64,000 nt of DNA from Robiginitomaculum sp. (GCA_002733905.1 NVXK01000003.1:129139-193138); one strand, 5' to 3'; numbered from the stretch's first letter, positions 1-9,302 are shown. Numbers and translations are program-made. The notes: generated from the letters alone by a model not told the origin.

Positions 1-1500
1 GACAAAGCGCTCTCCGCCATCAAAGATACCAAATGGTATCCCGCACGCGGTGAAAACCGTATCACCGCAATGGTCGAAGATCGCCCGGACTGGCTTATCT
101 CTCGCCAACGCAATTGGGGCGTGCCAATAACGCTGATCGTCAATTCTGAAACAGGTGCATTACATACGGAGCTGCCACAAGCAGACGCCATTAACGCCCG
201 TATCCTCAAGGCCGTAAACGCGGTGGGCGTGGACGGTTGGTTTGACGCCGATATCCAAGATTTGATGGGTGATGTGAGCGCAGACAGTTGGGAAAAAGTC
301 ACAGACATTCTCGACGTTTGGTTTGATTCTGGTTGTACACATGCTTTTTGTTTGAAACAACGGGACGAGCTTACAGACCGCGCTGATCTTTATCTTGAAG
401 GTTCCGATCAGCATCGTGGTTGGTTCCAGTCCTCATTAATGGAAAGCTGTGCCGTTTACGGTGAAGCCCCGTATAAAGCCGTGCTTACCCACGGTTTTGT
501 TATGGCCGAAGACGGTCGTAAAATGAGTAAATCACTCGGAAATACCGTTGCACCCGACACAATCATTCGTCAATTTGGCGCAGAAATCCTCCGCCTTTGG
601 GTGGCCAGTTCTGATTTTACAGATGATCTCCGTATCGGTGATGAAATCATCAAAACATCTGCGGATGCCTACCGTAAACTCCGCAATACGCTCCGCTATA
701 TGATCGGTGCGCTTGACGGCTATGACGCGGCAAACGCTGTTGAATATGCAGACATGCCAGCACTTGAACAATGGGTGCTCCACCGTTTGACAGAACTTGA
801 CGCTCAAGTGAAAAAATCATTCCTCGAACATGATTACAAACGTGTCTTCTCGACACTGTTTAATTTCTGTACCAATGATCTATCGGCCTTCTATTTCGAC
901 ATTCGCAAAGACGCACTTTATTGCGACCCGATTGACAGCACACGCCGCCGTGCGTGCCGCACGGTCATGGACGCATTGTTCAACCGCCTGACATTATGGC
1001 TCGCACCAATTTTGTGTTTCACAATGGAAGAAGTCTGGCAAACCCGCAAAGGCGAAATTGAGGGAAGTGTTCATTTGGAGCTGTTCCCAGATACTCCAAG
1101 CGCTTGGGAAAATGCCGAACTGGCCGCAAGTATGAAACATATGCAATCCCTTCGTGATGACGTAAATGCCTTAATCGAGCCTATGCGCGCGACCAAAGAT
1201 ATTCGCTCATCCCTTGAAGCAAATGTCACAATCCCAAGCAATGATGATCTTGCGTCTGCGCTCGCGGCATTCGGTTTAATGAACACATCTGATGATAATA
1301 ACCCATCCGATACATTGGCAGATTATCTGATTACCAGTGAAGCAAATGTCGGAAATTCTCTCAATATCAATGTGCTCAGCCAAAACGAAGCCTATGCAAA
1401 GTGCGAGCGTTCATGGAAGTATTTCGTACCTGAAAACGGCGCGACCATCACACCGCGCGACGAAATTGCCGTAAAAATTTGGGACGTTAAAAATGGGTAA
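1..1500 (+). CDS. ileS: Isoleucyl-tRNA synthetase, 3' part (runs off the left edge)
   Basis: This is the C-terminal half of a class I aminoacyl-tRNA synthetase that charges tRNA-Ile in the cytoplasm. The frame is open from base 1, so the N-terminal Rossmann half lies outside the window. The KMSKS signature is intact (KMSKSLGN, near base 520-545). It is followed by the helical anticodon-binding domain, with SADAYRKLRNTLRYM, a pattern typical of IleS. The extreme C terminus keeps only one cysteine (CERSWKY) where the E. coli enzyme has a four-cysteine zinc knuckle, so zinc is probably not bound there. The stop codon overlaps the start of lspA by 8 bases, so the two are translationally linked. 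Family assignment is secure. Confidence 0.97.
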   Translation, partial: DKALSAIKDTKWYPARGENRITAMVEDRPDWLISRQRNWGVPITLIVNSETGALHTELPQADAINARILKAVNAVGVDGWFDADIQDLMGDVSADSWEKVTDILDVWFDSGCTHAFCLKQRDELTDRADLYLEGSDQHRGWFQSSLMESCAVYGEAPYKAVLTHGFVMAEDGRKMSKSLGNTVAPDTIIRQFGAEILRLWVASSDFTDDLRIGDEIIKTSADAYRKLRNTLRYMIGALDGYDAANAVEYADMPALEQWVLHRLTELDAQVKKSFLEHDYKRVFSTLFNFCTNDLSAFYFDIRKDALYCDPIDSTRRRACRTVMDALFNRLTLWLAPILCFTMEEVWQTRKGEIEGSVHLELFPDTPSAWENAELAASMKHMQSLRDDVNALIEPMRATKDIRSSLEANVTIPSNDDLASALAAFGLMNTSDDNNPSDTLADYLITSEANVGNSLNINVLSQNEAYAKCERSWKYFVPENGATITPRDEIAVKIWDVKNG

Positions 1501-2029
1501 GCTACGCGAGAAATTCTGGTTTTGGGGCGGGGTGATCCCGTTGTCGATTGTGGCCTTTGATCAATTGACCAAAGCATGGGCGATTAAGAAATTTGACGCA
1601 CCAAACAATATTTGTGCTATCAATCCATACCCGAATTTGCAAATTGAGGTGAGCCCCATTTTTGATCTCGCCCTTGTGTGTAATCAAGGGGTCAGCTTTG
1701 GACTATTTTCTGGTTCACCAGAAATTACGCGCATCGTCGTGACCTTATTTGCCGCGATTATGTGTGTGGTTTTACTGTTTTGGCTGAACAAAGAAAAAGA
1801 CAAGCTTATGTCATGGGCTTTGGCTTTGATTATTGGCGGCGCGATTGGCAATGCGATTGACCGTGCGCTCTATGGAGCGGTGACGGATTTCCTCAATTTC
1901 AGTGATATTTACTTCAAATGGGTGTTTAATGTTGCTGACGCGGCGATCAGTTGCGGCGTTGCAGGATTGATGATTGCTATGTTTTTTCAAGCTAAAGAAG
2001 AAAAGAAATCTGCTAAATCAGAGCAATAA
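1493..2029 (+). CDS. lspA: Lipoprotein signal peptidase (signal peptidase II)
   Basis: This inner-membrane aspartyl protease cleaves the signal peptide of diacylglyceryl prolipoproteins. The 178-residue length is usual. The conserved boxes are visible: DQLTKAW in the first helix, NQGVSFG, GGAIGNAIDR, VTDF with catalytic Asp132, and FNVADA with catalytic Asp149. Four membrane segments can be traced. It overlaps ileS by 8 bases, an arrangement widely conserved in bacteria. The next gene downstream encodes a lipoprotein that would be one of its substrates. The C-terminal lysine/glutamate tail is cytoplasmic. The only doubt is minor: the start has no strong ribosome-binding site and probably depends on translation coming from ileS. 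Confidence 0.97.
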   Translation: MGKLREKFWFWGGVIPLSIVAFDQLTKAWAIKKFDAPNNICAINPYPNLQIEVSPIFDLALVCNQGVSFGLFSGSPEITRIVVTLFAAIMCVVLLFWLNKEKDKLMSWALALIIGGAIGNAIDRALYGAVTDFLNFSDIYFKWVFNVADAAISCGVAGLMIAMFFQAKEEKKSAKSEQ

Positions 2030-2116
2030 TCGCCAAACATCTGCATTATCACCATAAGTTAACTTGGCTTAGACGAAAAAGACCGCTAAACAGCGTATGA
2101 ATTATAGGAGTCTTTG

Positions 2117-2653
2117 ATGACAACGCGCACACTTTTAATTGGCCTTGTGGCCACTTCTGCTCTGCTAACTACGGGTTGCTCGACAGCATCCAAAGCGCTT
2201 GGTATGAGAAAAACCACACCGAACGAGTTTAATATTCTGACCAAGCCACCATTGGTGCTACCGCCAGAATATAATCTTCGCCCACCAAAAACGGGCGAGC
2301 TAAATGTTGAAGAAAAATACGCTACTGTTGCTGCACGCAAAGCACTTCTTGGTGAAATTGATCCCGTGAAACCTTCGCACGGCGAATCAATTCTTATGGC
2401 CCGCGCAGGCGGCGGCAAAGCCGATCCCGCCGTTCGTGTTATCATTGATGGTCAAAATTCAATCGAACGTAAAAGCCGTGGATTTGCAGACCGTGTTCTG
2501 TTTTGGAAAGACGGCAAAGCCACTGCACCTGACGGCACACCTTTGAACCCAGATACAGAAGCACGTCGCATGAAAGCGATACAATCTGCGACAGGCGGCG
2601 AAGCTGTGAAAATTCAGCGCCGTCCAGGGAGTGCGAAACTCCCAGGTTTGTAA
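2117..2653 (+). CDS. DUF3035 outer-membrane lipoprotein, BamF-like
   Basis: This 178-residue lipoprotein has a clear lipobox (LTTGC) about 21 residues in, so it should be lipidated and sorted to the outer membrane. The sequence after the cysteine matches my recollection of the DUF3035 family of alphaproteobacteria. That family was described in Caulobacter as the BAM-complex accessory BamF, which would give it a role in beta-barrel assembly. The ATG at 2117 is preferred over a TTG three bases earlier because AGGAG lies six bases upstream. It follows lspA, as is common in this class. The M16 peptidase genes that often sit between this gene and mutL in relatives are absent. The BamF role is inferred from the family, not visible in the sequence. 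Confidence 0.75.
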   Translation: MTTRTLLIGLVATSALLTTGCSTASKALGMRKTTPNEFNILTKPPLVLPPEYNLRPPKTGELNVEEKYATVAARKALLGEIDPVKPSHGESILMARAGGGKADPAVRVIIDGQNSIERKSRGFADRVLFWKDGKATAPDGTPLNPDTEARRMKAIQSATGGEAVKIQRRPGSAKLPGL

Positions 2654-2683
2654 ATTGTTACAAACAAAGTTTGAAAAATATCG

Positions 2684-2714
2684 ACCCTAGTGCGTTTTCG
2701 GGCTAGGGTTTTTT
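2684..2714 (+). terminator. Rho-independent terminator abutting the mutL start
   Basis: A 7-bp stem (ACCCTAG, 2684-2690, with CTAGGGT, 2703-2709) is followed directly by six T residues ending at 2714. It closes the ileS-lspA-DUF3035 unit. It ends only one base before the mutL ATG, so mutL must be read through it, transcribed from a start within or just after the hairpin, or translated almost leaderless. Confidence 0.75.
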
Positions 2715-2715
2715 C

Positions 2716-4611
2716 ATGTCTATATCTACCTCATCGATTCGCCGACTTCCACAACATACCATAAACCGCATCGCGGCAGGTGAGGTGGTCGAGCGCCCTG
2801 CATCTGTTATCAAAGAACTGGCCGATAACGCCCTCGACGCAGGCGCACGCCAAATCGATATCCGTTTCGAAGCGGGCGGCGCACGCTCTATTGTCGTTAC
2901 CGATGACGGCAAAGGCATGACGGCCGAAGAGTTGGAACTTTGCATCGAACGCCACGCCACGTCCAAACTCTCCCCAGACGAAAATGGCGAGTGGGACTTA
3001 CTCAATATCAGCACAATGGGGTTTCGCGGCGAAGCATTGCCCTCAATCGGTTCAGTCGCGCGCCTGACCATCACAACACAAACCTTGGATAGCGGCGAAG
3101 CGTGGGAATTAAAAGTCGAAGGCGGTGACGTTGGCAAACCTCGCCCCGCGCCCCGTTTTGGCCTTTCGGGTACACGGGTTGAAGTGCGTGATCTGTTCTA
3201 CGCCACACCTGCGCGGCTAAAATTCCTCAAAACAGAACGCGCTGAAAGCCTCGCAGTGTCCGATATGGTCAAACGCCTTGCAATGTCACGCGCAGACGTA
3301 GGTTTCACCCTCCATAACGGTGTGCGTGCCACGCTCAGCCTCCCTGCGGAAGCGGACAATGAAGCCCAAAAAAATGGAGGCCGCCTTAAACGCCTCGCCG
3401 ATATTCTCGGCCATGACTTTCGTGATAACGCCCTTGAAATTGACGCAGAACGTGAAGGCATAAAATTAACAGGTTTCGCAGGTCTGCCCACATTCTCGCG
3501 TGGCTCTTCAACCCATCAATATTTATTCATTAATGGCCGCCCCGTAAAGGACAAGCTATTATTCGGCGCGGTACGAGGTGCTTATCAAGATTTTCTCGCC
3601 CGTGGCCGCCATCCTGTTGTCGCTCTCTATGTCGAGCTTGATCCGCATTATGTTGACGTCAATGTGCATCCTGCGAAAACCGAAGTCCGCTTTCGCGATC
3701 CTGCGATTGTGCGCGGCCTGATCGTCAGCGCCTTGCGCCATGCATTGGCGGCCGCCGGCCACCGCGCCTCCACCACTACATCCGCCTACGCCCTTGGTAA
3801 AGTGCAAGTGGGGTCGTCTGGTTTTGGGCTACAAAGCACAACGGGCTACCGCCCTCAATATGGTAGCTATCAAGCACCGCCTGTCGCCGACCCACAAAGC
3901 CAATCCCTGATTGACGGTTTTTCAGCCCGTGTCGAAGAAGCGCCAGAGCATTTCTACCCATCCACAGAAATGCCAAACCAATCGATTGGCGGTGAATACG
4001 CGCAACAAAACGCACCCATAGATTATACGACATATCCTCTCGGCGCGGCGCGGGCGCAATTGCACGAAACTTATATCGTCGCGCAAACCACAGACGGCAT
4101 GATCCTTGTCGATCAACACGCCGCCCATGAACGCTTGGTCTATGAACAGATGAAGAAAAATATGGAAGGCAAAGGCGTCGAACGCCAAGCCTTACTGATC
4201 CCCGATATTATCGACCTTGGGGAAGGGGACGCTGTGCGGGTTTTGGCCCGTAGCGAAGAACTTGCAAAAATGGGCCTGATCATCGAACCCTTTGGCGTGG
4301 GCGCAGTCGCCGTGCGTGAAACCCCTGCAATCCTTGGTGAAATGGATGTGCAAGGCTTACTTAGAGACCTCGCCGATGATCTGCGTGATTATGACGAAAC
4401 CCTGTCACTTGCTGAACGGTTTGAACATGTATGTGGTACAATGGCCTGTCACGGTTCCGTACGTGCTGGCCGCCGCCTCAACGCCCAAGAAATGAACGCG
4501 CTCCTCCGCCAAATGGAATCCACCCCCCACAGCGGCCAATGCAACCACGGTCGCCCAACCTATGTGGAACTAAAACTCGCAGATATAGAACGGTTATTCG
4601 GGAGGCGGTGA
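2716..4611 (+). CDS. mutL: DNA mismatch repair protein MutL (endonuclease type)
   Basis: MutL couples mismatch recognition by MutS to strand removal. The N-terminal GHKL ATPase shows [15 protein letters not shown], the Mg/ATP asparagine region NALDAGA, DDGKGM and GFRGEAL. A proline/glutamine-rich linker spans roughly residues 345-440. The C-terminal dimer domain carries [12 protein letters not shown] (from residue 466), matching the nicking-endonuclease motif DQHA(X)2E(X)4E, together with the ACHGS- and CNHGRP-type metal-site boxes. It is therefore of the self-nicking type found where MutH is missing. Its 631 residues are normal. The start at 2716 lies one base after a terminator and has no evident Shine-Dalgarno sequence, but no other start fits before the conserved IRRLPQ block. 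It converges on the Fic gene. Confidence 0.96.
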   Translation: MSISTSSIRRLPQHTINRIAAGEVVERPASVIKELADNALDAGARQIDIRFEAGGARSIVVTDDGKGMTAEELELCIERHATSKLSPDENGEWDLLNISTMGFRGEALPSIGSVARLTITTQTLDSGEAWELKVEGGDVGKPRPAPRFGLSGTRVEVRDLFYATPARLKFLKTERAESLAVSDMVKRLAMSRADVGFTLHNGVRATLSLPAEADNEAQKNGGRLKRLADILGHDFRDNALEIDAEREGIKLTGFAGLPTFSRGSSTHQYLFINGRPVKDKLLFGAVRGAYQDFLARGRHPVVALYVELDPHYVDVNVHPAKTEVRFRDPAIVRGLIVSALRHALAAAGHRASTTTSAYALGKVQVGSSGFGLQSTTGYRPQYGSYQAPPVADPQSQSLIDGFSARVEEAPEHFYPSTEMPNQSIGGEYAQQNAPIDYTTYPLGAARAQLHETYIVAQTTDGMILVDQHAAHERLVYEQMKKNMEGKGVERQALLIPDIIDLGEGDAVRVLARSEELAKMGLIIEPFGVGAVAVRETPAILGEMDVQGLLRDLADDLRDYDETLSLAERFEHVCGTMACHGSVRAGRRLNAQEMNALLRQMESTPHSGQCNHGRPTYVELKLADIERLFGRR

Positions 4612-4639
4612 GTAAGGGGTGATTTGAATTATTCCTAGT

Positions 4640-5770
4640 TTACTGCGTCTCAAGGGGCGGCATTTCTGTGAATAAATTGAGTAATTGTATATTTATATAA
4701 TAGGATTGCCTGCCTATTTTGTGTTTTTCTAATAGGCCGCACGTGACCATAATATTGAGATATTTTGTGGCTGTTTGACGCCCAATATTTTGAGATTGCA
4801 TTATATTGGAGATTTTTGTGTAGGGATGTTTGAAAATCACATTCAGTATGTCTTGTGAATAAATTTTTGTTTCGTCTCTGAGGCGGTTTTTATAATCTTG
4901 CATTAAATTTTTAAAAGCATTTACCAATTCTATTGTATGCTTAGCTGTTGCCGTTATTCCGTCTAATATATAGATGATCCATTCTTCCCAATTTCCACTG
5001 TCACGTACGCCTTGTAAAAGGCGGTAATAATCATATTTAGTTGTCGTGATATAACGACTAAGATATAGTATGGGGATATCTATCAAGCCCGTTAGCACCA
5101 AATATAATATATTTAAGATACGCCCTGTTCGCCCATTTCCATCTGGAAACGGGTGAATGCTTTCGAACTGATGATGCATAAGTGCCATGCGGACAAGTGG
5201 ATCATAATCATTTTCATTATCATTAATGAAGCTTTCTAAGCGGGACATAAGGTCTGTAATATGTTGTGGGTCTTGTGGGGGAATGAAAACTGTTTCGCCC
5301 GTTTTATTATTACGTAATTCTGTGCCTGAATGGGTACGAAATCCAATTTCGCTATCGCTTAAAACCGTATGTATAGATTTTATATGATTTAAAGTTAGAA
5401 ACTGATTGTCTCTTACGAGCTTAAAACCCGAAAATAAAGCGCGTGCGTAATTATGTACTTCTTTAGAGGCAGGTGTAAAGGCTTGCTCTTGTGGGGTTGA
5501 TTTGAAAAGTTCATCATGTGTTGCGATAATGTTTTCAACTTCCGAACTATCTTTTGCCTCTTGTAGTGCAAGCGTATTAATAAGGATGGAAGGATTTGGT
5601 AGGCTCGTGACGAGACCTTTGAGTTCAGCAAGTTGGCTACGTGCACTTGTAAGTTTTTTTAAAACAGAACGTGTTTCAATATCTATCGGTGGGGGGAAAT
5701 CATTAATATTCCAAATATGCACGTATTCCCCCCCCCCTATATGTATACGAAATATCATTTTTATATACAT
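4640..5770 (-). CDS. Fic family protein (class II, N-terminal inhibitory helix), possible AMP-transferase
   Basis: This Fic-fold protein of 376 residues has the catalytic loop HPFPDGNGR at residues 206-214, matching HPFx(D/E)GNGRxxR with the catalytic histidine intact. Fic enzymes usually transfer AMP to a hydroxyl of a target protein. Residues 75-80 (SSEVEN) fit the inhibitory consensus (S/T)xxxE(G/N). It should therefore be self-inhibited by its own N-terminal helix rather than by a separate antitoxin. The C terminus looks like a winged helix. Base composition is markedly more AT-rich than the neighbours, it sits alone between mutL and rsmD, and no partner gene is seen, all consistent with acquisition. 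A run of ten G lies 33-42 bases after the first ATG, so length changes could switch the frame. A GTG at residue 17 just after the tract is an alternative start. The target is unknown. Confidence 0.85.
   Translation of the reverse strand: MYIKMIFRIHIGGGEYVHIWNINDFPPPIDIETRSVLKKLTSARSQLAELKGLVTSLPNPSILINTLALQEAKDSSEVENIIATHDELFKSTPQEQAFTPASKEVHNYARALFSGFKLVRDNQFLTLNHIKSIHTVLSDSEIGFRTHSGTELRNNKTGETVFIPPQDPQHITDLMSRLESFINDNENDYDPLVRMALMHHQFESIHPFPDGNGRTGRILNILYLVLTGLIDIPILYLSRYITTTKYDYYRLLQGVRDSGNWEEWIIYILDGITATAKHTIELVNAFKNLMQDYKNRLRDETKIYSQDILNVIFKHPYTKISNIMQSQNIGRQTATKYLNIMVTCGLLEKHKIGRQSYYINIQLLNLFTEMPPLETQ
5728..5737 (-). repeat. Homopolymeric G10 tract near the 5' end of the Fic gene
   Basis: Ten consecutive C on the plus strand (G on the coding strand) encode Gly-Gly-Gly plus the first base of Glu near residues 12-15 of the longest Fic reading frame. 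Tracts of this length are prone to slipped-strand mispairing. Loss or gain of one base would put the upstream ATGs out of frame, leaving only a downstream GTG. Confidence 0.9.
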
Positions 5771-5850
5771 GTTTTTAAAAAATGTACAGAAAATAGAGAT
5801 ATTTAAACGTTAAGGGCGTTATCTAAGGTGGGGATTAAAGGCGTCATCAA

Positions 5851-5878
5851 AAACTTACGTAAACTCGTCATGTAAGTT
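5851..5878 (-). terminator. Possible terminator after rsmD
   Basis: A 7-bp inverted repeat (AACTTAC, 5852-5858, with GTAAGTT, 5872-5878) overlaps the rsmD stop codon. On the minus strand it is followed by a short T stretch. The stem is weak in GC, so termination is uncertain, but it would separate rsmD from the Fic gene. Confidence 0.4.
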
Positions 5879-6461
5879 AGTCAGGTAAACTTGTTTTGTC
5901 TGCAATTTGCATAAACACCACTCTCGCAGCGCCCCAAATTCTTTCATCTAGAATCTCATAGCCATTTAAATTTGGTTCTTCGTCTTTGCTCATTTCGTAA
6001 ATGATGATGGCGTCGTCGTGGATGAGGCCTTGGTCTTTGAGGCGGCGAAGGACGGGACGGATGAGGGATTTATGATAAGGTGGGTCGAGGAATATGTGGG
6101 TGAACGGGCCTTTGAGGTTGCTCGGTTCGATACGTAATTTTGTCGCGTCGCGGCGGTGTAGGCGGCTAATGCCACCAAGGCCGATTGTATCGACGTTTTC
6201 GCGAATGGCGGCGCGGGCTTTCGGTTCTGTTTCTACGAAGAGGCAAAACCCTGCACCGCGAGACATTGCTTCGATGCCGAGTGCGCCAGAGCCTGCGAAA
6301 ATATCAATCACGCGCGCATCTTCGTTGAGGGGCAGGCTATATTCTGCATGTTTTAGCATGTTGAAAATGCTTTCACGGGCTTGGTCGGATGTCGGGCGTG
6401 TTAATTTGCCTTTCGGCGCAACAATTTTTCGTCCTTTAAATTTTCCGCCAACAATTCTCAT
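5877..6461 (-). CDS. rsmD: 16S rRNA (guanine966-N2)-methyltransferase RsmD
   Basis: This SAM-dependent methyltransferase modifies G966 of 16S rRNA in the 30S subunit. The protein has 194 residues. It starts with the characteristic MRIVGGKFKGR and RPTSDQARESIFN. It has the SAM-binding glycine loop IDIFAGSGALGIEA and the N6/N2-methylase active-site box DPPY. Its start codon overlaps the end of the upstream pseudouridine synthase gene by four bases (ATGA type), so both rRNA-modifying enzymes are probably translated from one transcript. Nothing odd is visible. An assignment to another DPPY methyltransferase is unlikely given the N-terminal signature. Confidence 0.95.
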   Translation of the reverse strand: MRIVGGKFKGRKIVAPKGKLTRPTSDQARESIFNMLKHAEYSLPLNEDARVIDIFAGSGALGIEAMSRGAGFCLFVETEPKARAAIRENVDTIGLGGISRLHRRDATKLRIEPSNLKGPFTHIFLDPPYHKSLIRPVLRRLKDQGLIHDDAIIIYEMSKDEEPNLNGYEILDERIWGAARVVFMQIADKTSLPD

Positions 6462-7552
6462 CTTCTACGACCCTTGTTTTTCGGTGCTGGCGCAGGTTTC
6501 GCGCGGTTGGCTCTGAAACCTTTTTTACTCGCGCCTTTACGGGCGAATGGCTTGTCGTCTTTATTGCCATCTTTTCTGTCTGGTTTTGCCTGACCGCGTG
6601 GCCCACGACGTTCCGCATTTTTCTCGTCTTCTGTTTTGGCAAGTTGAGGGTTATAGCGCCCACCTTTAAAGTGAGATTTGATATTGATTTTTTTGCCACC
6701 CTTACCAAATTGTTGCCCCGTTTTCGGTACATATTTTCCGCTCGGTTTAATCGTCCCTGTTTGGCGTGTTTCGGGAATGTCGATCAAATGACCAACTTGG
6801 TCGCGTAAGATACGGTTAGGAATTTCTTCGACCCCGCCTTTTAGCAAATCACCCAATTGGAACGGGCCATAAGAAATACGGATCAAACGGTTTACGTGCA
6901 GGCCTAGGCTTTGCATAGCGCGGCGCACTTCGCGGTTTTTACCTTCGCGAATGGTGACGCTAATCCATGCATTATCACCTTGTTGTTTGTCGAGCTTAGC
7001 TTCGATAGGGCCGGTGGGCACACCCTCAATATCAATGCCATTGATCAAGCTATCAAGCCTGTTTTGCGTAACATGGCCATAAGCACGAACGCGGTAACGC
7101 CGCGCCCACGCGGTTGATGGCAGTTCCAGAATACGCGCAAGCTCTCCGTCATTGGTCAGCAAGAGAAGTCCTTCGGAGGTCATATCAAGTCTGCCGACAG
7201 AGATCACACGAGGCAGGGTGTCGGGCAGGTTTTCAAACACAGTTGGGCGACCACCTGGATCACTATGGGTCGTCAACATGCCGTCGGGTTTATGATAACG
7301 CCAAAGTCGCGCAGGTTGTTTGCGCTCAATCGGCACATTATCGACCATAATCTCGTCTTTGGAGGTGACAAGAAATGCAGGGGTATCAAGGCGTGTACCA
7401 TTGACGCTAATGCGGCCTGCTTCGATCATACGTTCAGCTTCGCGGCGAGAGGCAACGCCTGCACGCGAGAGGGCTTTGGCAATCCGCTCGCCTTTATTCG
7501 GGTCTGAAGCGGTCGTTTTTTTGTCTGTCTTATTATCGTCTTGAGATGACAC
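6458..7552 (-). CDS. rluB: rRNA pseudouridine synthase, RsuA/RluB family
   Basis: This enzyme isomerises uridine in rRNA; RluB acts on U2605 of 23S rRNA. An N-terminal S4 RNA-binding domain (SRAGVASRREAERMIEAG) is followed by the RsuA/RluB catalytic domain. The active-site aspartate lies in GRLDMTSEGLLLLTNDG, and EGKNREVRRA is also present. The last 110 or so residues form a very basic, glycine-, lysine- and arginine-rich disordered tail, which many alphaproteobacterial members carry and which probably adds nonspecific RNA binding. It is first in a two-gene unit with rsmD and is divergent from tadA. RluB is preferred over RsuA/RluE by overall length and tail, but exact site specificity is inferred. 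Confidence 0.85.
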   Translation of the reverse strand: MSSQDDNKTDKKTTASDPNKGERIAKALSRAGVASRREAERMIEAGRISVNGTRLDTPAFLVTSKDEIMVDNVPIERKQPARLWRYHKPDGMLTTHSDPGGRPTVFENLPDTLPRVISVGRLDMTSEGLLLLTNDGELARILELPSTAWARRYRVRAYGHVTQNRLDSLINGIDIEGVPTGPIEAKLDKQQGDNAWISVTIREGKNREVRRAMQSLGLHVNRLIRISYGPFQLGDLLKGGVEEIPNRILRDQVGHLIDIPETRQTGTIKPSGKYVPKTGQQFGKGGKKINIKSHFKGGRYNPQLAKTEDEKNAERRGPRGQAKPDRKDGNKDDKPFARKGASKKGFRANRAKPAPAPKNKGRRR

Positions 7553-7588
7553 TTGATTTATCCTGTAATTTGGTCGAATTCAGTAAGT

Positions 7589-8071
7589 ATGGAAACACAC
7601 ATAAATTCAGATGAGCACTATATGCGCCAATGTATAGACCAAGCGCAAGCGGCAAGTGCGCGCGCAGAAGTCCCTGTGGGGGCTTTAGTCGTTGAGACGC
7701 GCTCTGGCAAGGTAATTGCGCGAACAGGCAATGCGCCAATCGGCATTTGTGACCCGACAGCGCACGCAGAAATCCTCGCTCTTAGGGACGCGGCCTATAA
7801 GACGAATAATTATAGGCTGGGGGGGCTGACCCTCTATGTGACGTTAGAGCCTTGTACCATGTGCGCGGGGGCCATATCAAATGCGCGTATTGACCGTGTT
7901 GTCTACGGCGCGTCTGACCCAAAGGGCGGCGCGGTTGAAAATGGTGTGCGGTTTTTCGAAAGCCCCTCATGCCATTCACGCCCAGAGGTTTTGGGCGGCG
8001 TTCTGGCCGAAGAATGCGGACAGGTTTTGAAAGATTTCTTTAAAGCTAGGCGTAAAAAAAGGAAAGGCTGA
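7589..8071 (+). CDS. tadA: tRNA-specific adenosine deaminase TadA
   Basis: TadA converts adenosine 34 to inosine in tRNA-Arg(ACG), allowing one tRNA to read three arginine codons. The zinc-dependent cytidine/deoxycytidylate deaminase fold is clear. His59 and Glu61 lie in HAE (the Glu shuttles the proton), and Cys89 and Cys92 in EPCTMCAGA bind zinc. The frame is open upstream to a TTG at 7553, but the extension has no family resemblance. ATG 7589 is chosen, and ATG 7622, just before the conserved RQCIDQAQ, is also possible. It is divergent from the pseudouridine synthase, so the promoter should lie in the short gap. Its stop overlaps the start of the next gene by one base (TGATG). Confidence 0.93.
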   Translation: METHINSDEHYMRQCIDQAQAASARAEVPVGALVVETRSGKVIARTGNAPIGICDPTAHAEILALRDAAYKTNNYRLGGLTLYVTLEPCTMCAGAISNARIDRVVYGASDPKGGAVENGVRFFESPSCHSRPEVLGGVLAEECGQVLKDFFKARRKKRKG

Positions 8072-9066
8072 TGAAATTTAGCCGCCCCTCATACCGCGCA
8101 CTTCCGATTGAGGTTGAAACCGCTGATAATCGTCAGCAAATTGTCACAGCTTATATGCTCGCAGCCTTTGGTGCAGCTTTGTTTGCAACCAAGGCCATTT
8201 TTATCAAGCTTGCTTATGAAAGCTCTGCAACCCTTGATCCTATGACATTGTTGACCATGCGTATGGGGTTGTCTCTGCCTGTGTACGCCGCCATTACCAT
8301 TTGGGCATTACGGTCACAAAAACATTTGCGTATGCCGAATTTGTCCTTCCGCCATTATGTGAGCGCAGGGGCAATGGGGTTAATTGGTTATTATATGGCC
8401 AGTATCTTGGACTTTACGGGGCTGGTGTATATAACGGCGCAGCTAGAACGGCTCATTTTGTTTACTTACCCTGCATGCGTCATGATTTTAGGGGCGTTGT
8501 TCTTTGGTAAAAAAGTAAGCTTTGCAGCTGTGTGCTCTATGTTCCTTGCCTATTTAGGTCTTGCAATAATTTTCGCGCGCGGTTCAATTGCCCAAGGCGA
8601 GAATGTATGGCTGGGGGCCGTTCTCGTATTCGGTGCCGCATTATCATATGCGGTATTTCAACTGATAGCGGGCAAACAGATTAAGCGGTTCGGCAGCGCG
8701 CTGTTTACATGCATGGCGATGATGTGCGCGGGTGTTGGTATTTTGACCCATTTCACAGTACAGAGCTTAGTGACAGGACAATTTGATCGTTTGCAGCAAC
8801 CGCAAGAAGTTTGGATGCTGGGCGCAGCGATTGCAATCGTGGCAACGCTTATTCCGTCTTTTATGATCAATATTGCACTTGGACGGATTGGGGCGCAGGC
8901 CGTCGCAATTGTGGGCATGATCAGCCCGCTTACGACGATCTTTCTCGCAATCACATTCCTTCATGAACCATTTGGAGTAATGGACGGCATTGGTACATTG
9001 GTCACGATTATTGGGATCGGGTTGTTTACATGGTTTAGTCGTCAAAGAAAAAACCAACTGAACTGA
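8071..9066 (+). CDS. EamA/DMT-family permease
   Basis: This integral membrane protein of 331 residues has about ten hydrophobic segments arranged as two similar halves, the pattern of the drug/metabolite transporter (EamA) superfamily. Members export amino acids, nucleotides or other small metabolites, or import a few; the substrate cannot be read here. The first 25 residues are polar and cytoplasmic, then helices begin. The second half ends with the usual AVAIVGMISPLTTIFLA and EP motif region (FLHEPFG). It is translationally coupled to tadA by a one-base overlap, though no functional link is evident. A hairpin about 35 bases downstream probably ends the transcript. Confidence 0.85.
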   Translation: MKFSRPSYRALPIEVETADNRQQIVTAYMLAAFGAALFATKAIFIKLAYESSATLDPMTLLTMRMGLSLPVYAAITIWALRSQKHLRMPNLSFRHYVSAGAMGLIGYYMASILDFTGLVYITAQLERLILFTYPACVMILGALFFGKKVSFAAVCSMFLAYLGLAIIFARGSIAQGENVWLGAVLVFGAALSYAVFQLIAGKQIKRFGSALFTCMAMMCAGVGILTHFTVQSLVTGQFDRLQQPQEVWMLGAAIAIVATLIPSFMINIALGRIGAQAVAIVGMISPLTTIFLAITFLHEPFGVMDGIGTLVTIIGIGLFTWFSRQRKNQLN

Positions 9067-9098
9067 AATAGAATTTATAAGAAAGTTTATCCCAAACG

Positions 9099-9128
9099 AA
9101 AAATGGTTCCCCTGCCGAGGAACCATTT
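9099..9128. terminator. Strong hairpin after the EamA permease gene
   Basis: A 10-bp perfect inverted repeat (AAATGGTTCC, 9101-9110, with GGAACCATTT, 9119-9128) encloses an 8-base loop. The five-base T run is on the minus-strand side, so it fits best as a minus-strand terminator but may act in both directions. Confidence 0.55.
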
Positions 9129-9302
9129 CCAGTATACGGACCTATTTCAGTCACGTTTTCTGCCCCAATTCAGAAAATATCTCGTTTATTACATTATCAA
9201 ATATACGCAAAGTATTAATGATATATAACTTTTGCAGTGGCTCTATACGATTTACACCTTAAAATCTAGAGATATGCTCATTTAAAGTAGAGAATTAAAG
9301 CA

